A stretch of 64,000 nucleotides of DNA from Brachycybe producta (lineage: Eukaryota > Arthropoda > Diplopoda > Playtdesmida > Andrognathidae). The stretch covers positions 9,146,008 through 9,210,007 of the forward strand of contig JAUPFP010000003.1 of NCBI GenBank assembly GCA_036925085.1. Reading direction: 5' to 3'. The notes beneath the pieces are model-generated. The model saw only the letters and a program-made list of their open reading frames with translations. It was not told the origin of the DNA and searched no databases. A program made the position numbers and the translations under genes. Positions 42,582 to 52,690 of the stretch are shown here, one piece after another (the first letter of the stretch is position 1; every line of letters begins with the position of its first letter).

Positions 42582-43267
42582 TGTGAGCTTTTGACATCAA
42601 CCAATATTTTATTACCAACCTTTAGATGACATTTTCTACTTTTCGTTTCTTCTCTGAGCAGTATGACACCTGCACAGAGAAGATCCGAGCTGTAGAGAGA
42701 GCTGGATGGAGATAGATTGTAGCCACTCTTCTGCATGGGGGTGAAATCGATGCAGGAGAGTGGCGGCCATCTCTCTCTCTTCCGGTTGATGCTGATATAC
42801 ATCTTCTCCATCGGTATTCCGACCAGAGAAGATGTTGTAGCTGCTGAGAATCGTATAGCTCCTGCCCTATGAAACCTCCGGCCTCTGAAGAGAAGTTATT
42901 TACATAAACATAAAGACAACGCTACTTCTTGTTACAACACTTTTATTCATTCCTTGTAAGAAGTACAGATACAAGGGTGAATAGTAAAATACTAACTGTG
43001 AATCCTCAGGCCCATGATTTGGAATGTATCTCAAAAACAGGCAAAGGAAAGAACTGAGGAACAAAGAGGAACATGGTCCTTTTATACCTTGGACCTGTGT
43101 ACACCTGCGAGGTGTAACCAGGTCCAAGTGACCATGGTCCTTCATGTATCAATCCGCCACTTGGGCATGAGTCAGAAAGGTGAGTCAGAGAGGAGGGAGG
43201 GACGGTTGAGAGTTGTTTACCCCCCAGGCTATGGTTTTGGCGGGATCACGATTTACAGGGTGTTACA
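42582..43267 (-). repeat. 5' LTR of element A
   Basis: 686 bp, TG...CA. In minus orientation a TATAAAAGG box lies at 43078-43086. Just upstream of it is a hairpin-forming palindrome, TTGGACCTG...CAGGTCCAA, with an inner TACACCT/AGGTGTA stem (about 43088-43126). A TTTATT (AATAAA in minus orientation) at 42942-42947 may be the polyadenylation signal, placing R between the two. Confidence 0.95.
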
Positions 43268-43714
43268 ATATGTTAATGTTAACCAGTGAATGTTTACAAA
43301 AATATATTTTTCGTTCGTGACATTATTGGTAGTTTATTAGGTGATGGAATTTTAGGATGGATGATGGTCAATGGAGATCTATTGTGAGAAAATCAGCAGG
43401 GGTCATGCAGTGAAGTTTCTTACATTTGAAGTGTTGACAGATTTAATAGCTGCAGGCTAGGAGAAGAGGAGGGGAACGATCGTTTTACCGCCACCCCCTC
43501 CTCATACGATAGAGAAAAGAGAAGAGATGACATCACGTTGTCATGGTGACGACCATGCTTTAGGGTGAATTGATCTAAGGGGGTGAGGAGGAACATTCGC
43601 GATGCCTACTCACAACCCTTTTTATAACTGTGAAAAGAGGAAGAAAGAACGAGCAGACGATGCGTTGCTATAGTAACGCCATGCTGTCATTTCTAAGAAT
43701 TCAGGTTCGTTACA
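43268..43714 (-). repeat. Possible LTR fragment of another retroelement
   Basis: At 43714 a GTTACA end is followed by CTCCCCTCTGCTAAAC. On the minus strand this reads as a purine-rich tract (GCAGAGGGGAG) directly before TGTAACGAACC, the arrangement of a polypurine tract and an LTR start. The fragment runs to the insertion point of element A at 43268. It could be the 3' LTR of element B, but it does not match the region next to 55103, so this is unproven. Confidence 0.35.
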
Positions 43715-44609
43715 CTCCCCTCTGCTAAACTGAAGCATGTCCCCAGGCTTCTTACATTAAAAAACTACTAAACGAAAAGTAACACGATGCTGTTACTCTA
43801 CATGTTTTCCGTTTTATTTTCTCAAATGACAACCATTTATTATTTCTCCTCTCATTATACTATTTAAAAAAAAAAAAAAAAAAAACCCACCCTTAAATTT
43901 GTACATCGTTTCTTGTTTTGAACCATAATAAAAATTGTCTGAATTAAATTTTTCTCGTTTTGAATTTTTCTCGAACTTTTTTTTTTCTTTCCCATTTCAG
44001 GTACATTCAGTTGGAAAATGCTTAAGAAAAAGAAAAGATAGGGAAAAAAAAGCACCTGTACACAGTAATCAATCCGAATTTTATTTCCATCACTCCTCAA
44101 GATTTGAATATAATATTTATTATCAAAACGATTGTTTCTCATTAAACGACAGCCCAAAAAAAATTATCATAAAATGGGTACACCATGTCGTGATCTTGAA
44201 AAAAAAAATCTTCATACGGTTAAATAACCAAAAGAAAGGGAAACTTATGCCATTCATGCTAATATCTATCTATCGGATTACTATGCAAAAAAAACTAACA
44301 CAGAAGAAGAAAAGAAAAAAAAACTATGCATTGTGTTACCCACAAAAAAAACAATCGATTAATTTCACATGAACGAAGGAAACGAATGTGGTAATATAAA
44401 AAAAAATAATCATCTCTCTTCAAACTTATAAGGACAGACAGCAAAATGAAGGGTTAACATGCGATATATTCTGATTACTTGACACGGGAATATGGAAAGA
44501 AAAAAATACAAAACAAACAAAAAAAACTTCCGGAATCTGTTAATGGCCAGACGCTTCATCCCTTGGGGCTGTGTCATCCGCTCTCTTCCTCGACATCGTC
44601 TTCTGGTAC
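43715..44609. other. AT-rich stretch downstream of element B ORF3
   Basis: Contains a poly-A run at 43865-43884 and many short A or T runs. I see no gene. In the transcription direction of element B this would be the 3' untranslated part. Confidence 0.4.
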
Positions 44610-45012
44610 TTAGTCCGCCTCGGGTTCCGGGTCCCGAAGATCTCTTGGTATGACCCAGCTGTAGGTCAGATTCTCTGGAGTCCCTGCCAGTTGGGTCAAA
44701 AGTCTCATCCACGTTCCATCGGTCGTGACAATGCCATCCACATGGTATCCGGAGACCACTCTTCGAACCAAATAATATGCCGCCACAGCTCTATCGCCCA
44801 GGTTGTGATGGCCTTAGGTGACGGTGACGTAGTGAAAATCCTTCCAGGTGATCGATGTCTAGAAGTCGGACCACCCATGGTCGAAGTCCACACTGGCCTA
44901 AGGTGGCACCTTGATTTGGAGGGACTCGGCACACTACGATGTGGTGGAATTCTAGATCAATATAGATTAGGCTCACTGTTCCGCCTTGACGAACTCCCAT
45001 GACGTGTCGCAT
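44610..45012 (-). pseudogene. ORF3 of element B, C-terminal part
   Basis: The frame continues directly from 47794 if the transposon and one copy of the 9-bp duplication are removed. MRHVMGVRQGGTVSLIYIDLEF aligns with RERYVVGLSRLTSVLITIVF of the 725-aa protein, including the hydrophobic spacing. It hits a stop at 44791-44793. In another frame AVAAYYLVRRVVSGYHVDG and YSWVIPRDLRDPEPEAD (stop 44610-44612) align with the last part of that protein's conserved domain up to DPRYR. A frameshift near 44820 therefore separates two parts, and this version ends earlier than that of element A. Confidence 0.6.
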
Positions 45013-47793
45013 TAGGGTGGTCCTTTGATATATATGGTAATTTTTAAATTCAAATATTTCATGTTCTGACCCCCCAGAATTGTTCTCCCAACCAAAAAAA
45101 TAGTCTACATAAAAGTTTATAAATTTTAATTGATATTTAGAGGTAGCTCAATGAATTCAAAGTTTTCGTAATAGCGTAATCATTACGTATTCTCCTAAAA
45201 TTATATACCATTGTTTATCTAGTGTCACTAATATTGAAATAATTAGAATGAACTATTTTGTATACATAAGTTACAATTAAAACACAACAATGTAATTTAT
45301 GCACATTTTATTAACATTGGACCAAACAAGTAATGACTACAAAGTAGCTAATGTAGTCTTTTTGCAATCTGGATAACGACTAGAATGTTCTTTCACAACT
45401 TGAAGCAAATACTGTTTCTGATCTTCATTTTTTGTTAATATTGGATTGTACTCTTTCATCAATGCCACACCTCTTTCAGCATTGTCATTCACAACTTGTA
45501 AATGTTTTATGATATCCTTAGCTTGCTTGTAGTCTTCTCGCAGATGCCATATCTTTGGATCATGTTCTAAGAACCTTTTGGAAATGCCAAGATGGTCAAA
45601 TAAGTGTATTGAGTTCTTCGATACAAAGTCTTCTATTCTCATATTAACGGAGCCACTGGCACTCATTTGGATTCTCTTCAGAGGCTGATCTGCACCTTCC
45701 TTTTCATAAAGATATTTTAGCATTGCCTGTTTTGATTTGATTGGCACACTGTCATCAAAAAATGCCAATCCAACTAGTTCCTCACTTAAGTACCAAAGAT
45801 GTCCCTCAAATTTCTTGCAAGTAACATTGGATATTGAAGGATTGATTTTTTTATAATCTCTAAGCTTTTGCAGAAGCTGTAGATCATTGAAAGCTGCAGT
45901 AATGGGAAGTGGGGCAGTGAACCAAGCCTTGATGTAGACATAAACAAGAAAGACACATATGTTGCATAGTCCTTTTTCTTCTCTTGCAGCGAGAGTAAAC
46001 TGGTTACGAAACAGCCACATTTTTAGTGAGTATATTGCTTTGGACATCCATCTTGCATGATGTACAGCCCCAGGGGCTAAAAATCGCACACCTCGTGGTG
46101 GTGTACCTCCCAGAAAGATAATAGCTAATTCTAAACATTCTCTGTAATCATCTCTGATTTTAGTGTCAGTTTGTTGAAGCTGGTTAGTACAGAATTCAAT
46201 GACATTGTCTTTTTCATCTTTCATCACAAGCTGTACCGTTTCACTGCTGTCTAAAGACATGTAAGATGACTGATCTATTTTAACCCAGAACTGCTTGAAT
46301 CGCTTGAATATGGTTACATCAGGGCCAGACGAGGTACAACCCATGGCTTCATTAAATGCACTAGCAAGAACAAGTTCTAAGATATGGTGACGACATGCCA
46401 AGTACAGAAGATCCTTCTGCAATTTCTGCTCTAACAGAATACAAGTTCCATTTCTGTGACCTGTGTTGCTAGATGTGGTATCGAAGCACATAGCTTTCAC
46501 TTGATCGACAACATCCCATTCTTTAAGTAAATCTGCAACAGCAGTTGCCTGACACTCCCCAGTGCCTGCCTGCAACTTAGGCACACCTAGAAGCTGGTTA
46601 ACACCTAAACCTGAAACAATCACAGGAAGGCGATCCACTTTCTCATTTCCTGTTAGATCCAGAAGAAGTTTGCCATCCCAGTGTACAACGAGTGGTGTAG
46701 AAGTGTGGAATTCGTTTTTTAGTCTTAATGCCACTTTTTTACGTATGCTACCTCTCTGTCTTCTTATTGATGACCTATTGAGATTAAAATCTTTTATGTT
46801 GTGGCCAAGACCCTGAGCTGCTGCTGCCAAGAGAAATGTAGCTTTACGGTCACTCAACTTAGCTCTATCCAATGCCGATGCTACTGATGGCGTGACAATG
46901 TTTATATGTGCCCTCTTATTTTGTTTAGTTGGTGATTCTGATGTGGATTGTTTCCTTATTGTGACATTCTGATTTGGAACTACATTGTATTTGTTTCCAC
47001 TACTACTAGCTTGATCATCACTGTCACTGCTGAAATCTAAGACATTTCCCACAAACGCTTTTTGTTGGTTTTCACACTTCTGCTTAAACTCTTCGAATTT
47101 TCTTTTCCGTTTGTCAATCCTCAATTCCTTTCCAGCCAAAACTTTGTCAACTTGACCAAAGCATCCTCGCCGACCTTTTTCTCTCTGTGCAAGTAGAAAA
47201 TCCTTGTCTTCTTGAATAGTAATCATTGTGAGGGCATCCTTATGAGCAATGTCAAATAAATTATCGAGGTCATCTTTAAACTGACTCTCATGACTTTGCT
47301 GAACAGCACTTTTCCTATTACAATTTTTTTTCAGTTCGACCCACTTCTCATGAAGCTGTTCTGTCTTCTTAACACAGTCCTGTTCATGTCTTATGGGAAT
47401 TCGGGCTTTTTCCCAAAATACTGCAGCTTCTTTTACAGCACTACGGGAACTTTCACGGATTGTCTTTTTTAAGGTTCGGTGGTGATAAAAAAATACACTG
47501 AGCACTTGTTTATTAGAGGGTAACTTGGATCCCTTGATAGAGGTCTCTTCTGACCCAATAAGCCACAAAGTATTGGTCTTTCTGGTTGCAGTAGCCATAA
47601 CTATTAATTTTTCACTTTACCTGCAATAATAGAGAAAAATCTTAAAAAAGAAAGAATTTCATATTCATTGAGCTACCCCTAAATATTGCTTGACTGTAAT
47701 ATAACTTTGAACAACATAATTTTATACGTAGTAGAACAACATGAGAGGGTCAGACAAAGACTTTTAAAAACTTAAAAAATAAGGACCACCCTA
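45013..47793 (-). mobile_element. hAT-like DNA transposon, complete (copy 2)
   Basis: The element has 13-bp perfect terminal inverted repeats (TAGGGTGGTCCTT) and is flanked by the 9-bp direct repeat GTGTCGCAT (45004-45012 and 47794-47802). The true duplication could be 8 bp plus a chance base, as for hAT elements. Its single gene is intact. The insertion splits ORF3 of element B, and removing it restores the open frame across the junction. Copy 1 at 1-1912 is nearly identical apart from its deletion. Confidence 0.95.
45337..47598 (-). CDS. hAT-like (CxxH-class) transposase, 753 aa, intact
   Basis: An uninterrupted frame from ATG at 47598 to the stop at 45337. Residues 35-180 are Lys/Glu-rich and include the KWVELKK region. 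Residues 180-230 are Ser-rich and acidic. Residues 300-310 contain HWDGK (D308), a candidate first catalytic Asp, and residues 369-380 contain AMCFDTTSSNTG (D373), a candidate second Asp. Residues 402-405 (CRHH) form the C-x-x-H motif that marks the insertion domain of hAT-type and related RNase H-fold transposases. HARWM (514-518) lies in the C-terminal part, near the expected catalytic Glu. No BED zinc finger is visible at the N-terminus. It would cut at the TAGGG ends and integrate with 8-9-bp duplications. It resembles uncharacterised invertebrate proteins; exact superfamily uncertain. Confidence 0.8.
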   Translation of the reverse strand: MATATRKTNTLWLIGSEETSIKGSKLPSNKQVLSVFFYHHRTLKKTIRESSRSAVKEAAVFWEKARIPIRHEQDCVKKTEQLHEKWVELKKNCNRKSAVQQSHESQFKDDLDNLFDIAHKDALTMITIQEDKDFLLAQREKGRRGCFGQVDKVLAGKELRIDKRKRKFEEFKQKCENQQKAFVGNVLDFSSDSDDQASSSGNKYNVVPNQNVTIRKQSTSESPTKQNKRAHINIVTPSVASALDRAKLSDRKATFLLAAAAQGLGHNIKDFNLNRSSIRRQRGSIRKKVALRLKNEFHTSTPLVVHWDGKLLLDLTGNEKVDRLPVIVSGLGVNQLLGVPKLQAGTGECQATAVADLLKEWDVVDQVKAMCFDTTSSNTGHRNGTCILLEQKLQKDLLYLACRHHILELVLASAFNEAMGCTSSGPDVTIFKRFKQFWVKIDQSSYMSLDSSETVQLVMKDEKDNVIEFCTNQLQQTDTKIRDDYRECLELAIIFLGGTPPRGVRFLAPGAVHHARWMSKAIYSLKMWLFRNQFTLAAREEKGLCNICVFLVYVYIKAWFTAPLPITAAFNDLQLLQKLRDYKKINPSISNVTCKKFEGHLWYLSEELVGLAFFDDSVPIKSKQAMLKYLYEKEGADQPLKRIQMSASGSVNMRIEDFVSKNSIHLFDHLGISKRFLEHDPKIWHLREDYKQAKDIIKHLQVVNDNAERGVALMKEYNPILTKNEDQKQYLLQVVKEHSSRYPDCKKTTLATL

Positions 47794-49302
47794 GTGTCGC
47801 ATGGCCGCACTGGTAGTCCAAGGATCTGGCATTGCCTCGCTGACGTTAAAGAGGCCATGGAACTGAAATTCCCGGCAGGTCCGTGAATAGGCCCGTTGTA
47901 GGTTCACGAGCCCATTATTGATGGCTCGATCAATTTCGTTGGCTTCTGCGCCTTCCTGCGGTCTCCACCGCTCACCGGCGATGATGTTTGCTGTTCCCCG
48001 AGGTAGGGTTCCTTCGTAAAGGGCTACCCGATGCTGAAGCTCGATGGTATACCTCCGGATTCGACCGTATGACATGTCCCGTAGCTCCTGAGAGGTGGGT
48101 CTCACAAAGGGATATGCCAACCTCATTCGGCGAGCATGCCTCTCTGACCAGTAGCCGACCATCTTTCCCGGGCTGGTTTGTGTCCCGCTAAATGTAGAAG
48201 GAGGGGAGGCTGTCTCCAATCCGCCATAGGCTCCAGTGCTGGGCTGTGTATCCATATCGGTTCCGGAGTCTGAAGTTTCACGTTCTCCTGGTCCTTCCAA
48301 CAAGAGGTTCTCTAGTTCGCTCTCTCCCAAATCGGTTTCGGAGGCTAGGAGTTGGCTTCCCTCATGGTCGAAGTTGTGATCTTCGCCACTTTCGTCCCCT
48401 GATTGATTTGGGGACTGGGGACTTTCTTCGAGAATCTGGGGAGAATTCTTTTCCAGATTATCACTCCCTTCACTTGTGGAACCGACGTCTTCGTGTTCTT
48501 GGGGCTGGCCCGGTTGGGTTTCTTCCAATTCTACCGAATCGTTGACATTCTCTTTGGCCTCCATTTCTCTTGACTTTCTTTGTTCGACTGCTTTTGGTAG
48601 GATTAACGTTGTGGTCACTATCTTGTCGCTACTCGTTCTTTGCTTTATTGCTTTCCTTTCCAGCCTTTCTCGTCTTAAATTAGTGACCAATTCTTTGTCT
48701 GACTTGGAAGGACACTCTATCCCACCATGCCTCTGAGACCATAGGTGTCTTAGTGTGTTGCATCCAATCACGTACATACGGATGTCAGGTTTCTTCCTTC
48801 CACGTGCTGAGGCGGGGTTGGAGGTTGTAAAACCATCAACAGAGACAGAAGTGCCCCCTATTGGCGTCCTCCATTGCTTTCTGATGCGGGTAGCCTCGTC
48901 TTTTTCATCACCGCCATGTTCTTCCAAAGGGGCCAATGAGTAGTTATGGCTCACCTTTTTCGTGGATTTTCGTCCCGGTTTCCGTCCAGCGGAGTGGATT
49001 TGGGTCCGGCCCGGGAGGTCATTAGAGGGTGGGTCCTTCCCCTCCATTTTAATCATATCTGTATGTACATTTGGAGTTCCAGTGGTCCAGCCACTTTGGT
49101 TAGCATGACTGGTTGTCTGAATTACGCCATATTTTTCTTTGGTTGTCGTGTGGCCCGAAGCAGCTGTTGGTTGATCTTGCCTTTTTGGTTTGTATGGTGG
49201 CGCCCTCTCGAAATCAAATGTTTCTTTTGTTGCGTCACTAACTGCGTCATTTTCTTGTAGGTTACCTCTGGCTGGATGTCTCCGGCGCGATTTTGAGTAC
49301 AA
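47794..49302 (-). CDS. ORF3 of element B, N-terminal 500 aa (interrupted)
   Basis: Open from about 49302 to the transposon boundary, where a TAG from the inserted element (47791-47793) ends it. The first 200 residues are basic and Lys/Arg-rich (RKPGRKSTKK). A strongly acidic, Ser/Glu-rich middle follows (EDVGSTSEGSDNLEKNS ... ESELENLLLEGPGE). The conserved region begins near NNGLVNLQRAYSRTCREFQF and FHGLFNVSEAMPDP, which align with NNRWVTWQREVRSANTLYV and VGHFSLEEGFPRL of the 725-aa protein. The segment overlaps the integrase-tail frame (49122-49820), so it may be translated by frameshifting or from a spliced RNA. No membrane segment is visible. Confidence 0.75.
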
Positions 49303-49860
49303 AAACTCGATTCCGGATAGGTAAACTCTTTTTCTTTGTCAACTACACTCACTATACGTGACACACTGGATCCGTTTTTCGTGCCAGTACATCGTGATAG
49401 CGTGCCAGTTGTTTTTGGTCTTACGGACATAGTCACCTTCAGGTTTGAAGTTATGAGCACCTTACTGCCAATGAAAGCACACTGTTGCAGTCCTTGAAGT
49501 GGCAACGTGGCTTTCATCTTCTCACAATCTTCTCCTAGATGTTTAACGCGTTCACAGTTGGTTTCTCGAGGACGGAGCAGTTCGCTCGAGGTCGAATTGC
49601 TCGTAGATTCGCAACTGCTCGGATCTCCAGCACTCTCAGCAGCTATTCTTGGCTGTCTGACTGCGCAATCTCTGTGAAAGCGTTTAAGATTAGTTACATT
49701 AAAGGTATCTCTTATTAACCTCCCACGCACGTCTTCGATCTCGATCTCGTATACGAGATCGCTCAGTTTTTTAGTGATTACACCCAGTCCCTTAAATGGT
49801 AGCACCCATTTTTGCGCCATTCCAAGCCTAGGTGTAAAGTCTCGAATTAAAACTTCAGCT
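49122..49860 (-). CDS. Integrase C-terminal domain and tail (element B)
   Basis: In the minus direction the frame enters with GMAQKWVLPFKGLGVITKKL and SDLVYEIEIEDVRGRLIRD, the SH3-like C-terminal domain of Gypsy integrases, ending NVTNLKRFHRD. It continues as a roughly 150-residue tail with TLPLQGLQQCAFIGSKVLIT and SVRPKTTGTL. This tail is shared in outline with 13264-13596 of element C and leads into ORF3. It starts beyond a stop near 49911, so it is detached from the rest of pol. Confidence 0.7.
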
Positions 49861-49913
49861 CCGACTTCATAATTATCAGGAGCTCGTCTGTGTTTGGCGT
49901 AGAGTTCTTTTTG

Positions 49914-50186
49914 TCATTGCTGGGCCTTTTCGAGGTTAGTTTTGGCAATTTGGAGTGTAGGGTTGTTGGTTGGTTCTTGTTCTTCAATCGGTGCAATCTC
50001 GGGCACTTGTGGCACGAAGTTGTCGATTGGCTCTCTTGGTTTTCTGCCAAACATAAGCTCGAATGGAGAGTATTTCAGGTGGAAGGGACAAATCCTCCTA
50101 TGAAGTCCAATCCCCACTTGTCGACAGGTTTTTCCACAGAAATTGGTTCGAGGAATCCTTACGGTCTCTGTGGAGGCTTCTTGGCT
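49914..50186 (-). pseudogene. Integrase with catalytic core deleted (element B)
   Basis: After the zinc-finger end CAVCQ (50187) come two in-frame stops (TGA, TAA). In the same frame follows EPISVEKPVDKWGLDFIGGF with the first catalytic Asp. The sequence then jumps within a few codons to KYSPFELMFGRKPREPIDNF, which normally lies beyond the catalytic Glu. About 350 bp of the core, with the second Asp and the Glu, are gone. The copy could not make an active integrase. Confidence 0.85.
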
Positions 50187-51931
50187 CATTGACAAACAGC
50201 ACAGGTCTTGATATACTCGAAAACATCTTTCTTTAGGTGTTTCCAGTGAAATCTTCGATGAATTCTTCCGTAGGTCTTCGCAAAACCGAGGTGTCCAGAA
50301 CATGGCTCGTCGTGACACATCTCGAGGATTTTCAGTCGCAGTTGTGCAGGCACAAATGTTAGTAGCAGAGGTCTTGAGGTTCCCAAAACATTGGCATAGA
50401 GGCGTCCTCCCAAAATTGTATATCTCTTGCTCACTGTTGAGTTAGGATTTTCTGACAGTTCTGCACAAATGGCTTCTATTTCGGGGTCCTCTTGCTGTTC
50501 TTTTGACCAATCCCATAGAGGTAGCATGGTATAGATGACTCCATCATCTAGATCGGTTTCGACTTTCGTTGGTAACTCTTTATCTTTCGGTGCATCGACG
50601 GGGTTCCTTGACAAACTGTCAGCGTCGACATGTGTAATTCCGGTTTTGTATACCACATTGTATCGGTACTCTTCCAATAAAAGCTGCCACCTCCCCAGGC
50701 GTCCCTGAAGTCGTGGTGCTTTCCTGAGGTAGCACAAGGAATGATGATCTGTCACGACAGTAAAATCTCTGTTGAATAGGTATAGTCGAAATTTCGTAAT
50801 TCCAAAGATTACTGCCAAGCATTCCTTTTCGGTGGTTGTGTATCTAGTCTCTGCATCATGAAGAGTTCGGCTCGCGTAGGCTAACACCCTTTTAGTTTCT
50901 CCTTTCTTTTGCTGGTATAGTATGACTCCGAGGCCATGTCCACTAGCATCTGTATGTAGTGACAATTCCGCAGTCGGGTCATACATGGCCATCACGGGAG
51001 CTTCTGTAAGGAGTACTTTCAATCTGTTAAAAGCCAGCTCTTCATCTCGTCCCCAATGGAAAGTGACATCTTTCTTGGTGAGATTTGTGAGTGGTTTGGC
51101 CGCATGTGAAAAATCTTTTATGAAGCGTCGGTAGAAACCAGCAAGTCCCAAAAAACTTCTTACGGAGGTTACATCCTTTGGAGTCGGGAAGTCTTGTATT
51201 GCAATGACCTTGTCTTCTTCGGGCGCCACTCCGTTTTCACTAACTACATGGCCCAAGTAAGAAACTTTGTTGAAGCCAAAGAAACATTTCTTAGGTTGCA
51301 AGCTCAAATTAGTTTTTGTTAAAAGATCCAGCACAGTCCGTAGTCGTTCCAAGAAGGTCACGAAGGTATTTCCAAAGACAATGATGTCATCAAGATAGAC
51401 CAAGCATGTTTCCCACTTCTGGGCAGCCAGAAGTACGTCCAGTGCTCTTTGCATTGTGGCTGGGGCATTGCACAACCCAAAAGGCATCTTGATGAACTCA
51501 TAGAGTCCGCAGGGACTCACAAACGCTGTCTTCTCTTGGTCTTCTTTTCGGACTCTCATTTGCCAATATCCACTAGCCAAGTCTAATGTCGCAAAATATC
51601 GGCTGTTGGCCAGGGAATCGAGCGCGTCATCGATTCTGGGCAGTGGATATGTGTCCATTTTAGTGTTCGCATTTAACTTCCGGTAATCTACGCAGAAGCG
51701 ATGTCTTCCATCTTTCTTTCTTACAATGACTACGGGGCTCACATAAGGACTTTTCGAGGGCCGTATAATGCCTGCATCGAGCATCTCCTTAATTTCGTTC
51801 TTGATAATCTCTCGGGCTTCCGGTGAGGTTCTCCGAAGAGGCTGCCGTACTGGGGCACTATTTCCCGTGTCAATAATGTGTTCAGTCAAATTGGTTTCTC
51901 CTAATTCATTCAATCTGAAAGCAAAGGATTG
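50187..51931 (-). CDS. pol: Reverse transcriptase, RNase H and integrase zinc finger (element B)
   Basis: 575 codons are open from 51913. RT: RPSKSPYVSPVVIVRKKDG (51-69), [35 protein letters not shown] and the catalytic YLDD (173-176). RNase H: HTDASGHGLG (D322), TEKECLAV (E364), VTDHHSL (D389) and HVDADSLSR (430-432). Integrase zinc finger: H534-P-C-SGHLGF with C571-AVC574. The frame is in phase with the upstream segment 51932-52342 through a single TGA, so pol was once continuous. Domain order and motifs are those of Ty3/Gypsy. This is the best-preserved polymerase in the window. Confidence 0.95.
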
Positions 51932-52342
51932 TCAGTAGGATCTTAGTAGGTCTCGTAAGGTTTCTCGTTGATCAGGGGTCAGGTTTGGTCCTAAATTCAG
52001 GCTTTCCTCAAACATCTGATCCCGGTCAAGTTCGGTGTCTGATGTCGCAAAACGGATTTCGTTCGTTGCTACTCCTGGATGATTAGCCGAGGTTGTTTGT
52101 AATCGGTCTCCTTTCATCTGAAGTGTAGTATCCGCCAATTGTGCTACTCCAACTCCTTGATTCTTCCATAGTTGTATATTATAAAGGGTGGTGTTCCTGA
52201 TTACTACTTTCATAATATTCTTTTCCGGGATTTCTAACACGCCCGGAGTCGTGATGACTCCATTTTTCTCAAACACCTGTTGGTGAACATCTACTAAGAG
52301 CATTTCACCAGCGTCAGGACATTGGTCACATCTGACTTTCAC
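51932..52342 (-). CDS. Pol segment between protease and RT (element B)
   Basis: 136 codons, in frame with the RT frame but closed by a TGA codon right before it. Contains VVIRNTTLYNIQLWKNQG and ends LNLGPNLTPDQRETLRDLL, the conserved lead-in seen in elements C and D. Together with RT it forms one polyprotein with a single stop. Confidence 0.75.
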   Translation of the reverse strand: MKVRCDQCPDAGEMLLVDVHQQVFEKNGVITTPGVLEIPEKNIMKVVIRNTTLYNIQLWKNQGVGVAQLADTTLQMKGDRLQTTSANHPGVATNEIRFATSDTELDRDQMFEESLNLGPNLTPDQRETLRDLLRSY

Positions 52343-52690
52343 AACTCACTCATCTCTAGGTCCTAGCTGAACTCTGTAAAGTAGGCGTAGAGGTAGAGTT
52401 TGTACTGGAGTCTCATTTTTGACGACAAGAGGACTGTTTTTTTGCGGGCTTCGTAGGTTTCCGAGAAGGTCCTGTCGTTTTTGTCTTCTTCCTTTTTGCA
52501 GTAATTTTCGGAGGCTTGGCTGGCTCCTTGCTGGTTGAGGCCCCCTCATTTACTTTCATCTCTTTTCGAGGAGCCTCGGTGCTTTCTGACGATGATGCAA
52601 GTGTCGTGGTTTTCTCTATCGGTGTCATTAAAGCTGACCGTCCTCCCTCGAACACATCTTCATAAAACCAGATCCTCTTTCTGGTCATGT
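52343..52690 (-). pseudogene. Lys-rich pol linker (element B)
   Basis: A frame (52413-52688) with KPPKITAKRKKTKTTG is rich in Lys and Thr, and a frameshift near 52420 follows. It connects the protease to the pre-RT segment. No recognised domain. Confidence 0.4.

Larger units (their letters stand above)
33721..43267 (-). mobile_element. Complete LTR retrotransposon without pol (element A)
   Basis: Two LTRs (33721-34406 and 42582-43267, each 686 bp and almost identical) bound a 9547-bp element flanked by the 4-bp duplication ATAT (33717-33720 and 43268-43271). On the minus strand the order is 5' LTR, primer-binding site, long leader with tandem repeats, gag (38410-40161), 1.4 kb non-coding, ORF3 (34810-36987), polypurine tract, 3' LTR. 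No protease, RT, RNase H or integrase motif is found in any frame, so it depends on proteins supplied in trans. Both genes are uninterrupted and the LTRs nearly match, so insertion was recent. Confidence 0.95.
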
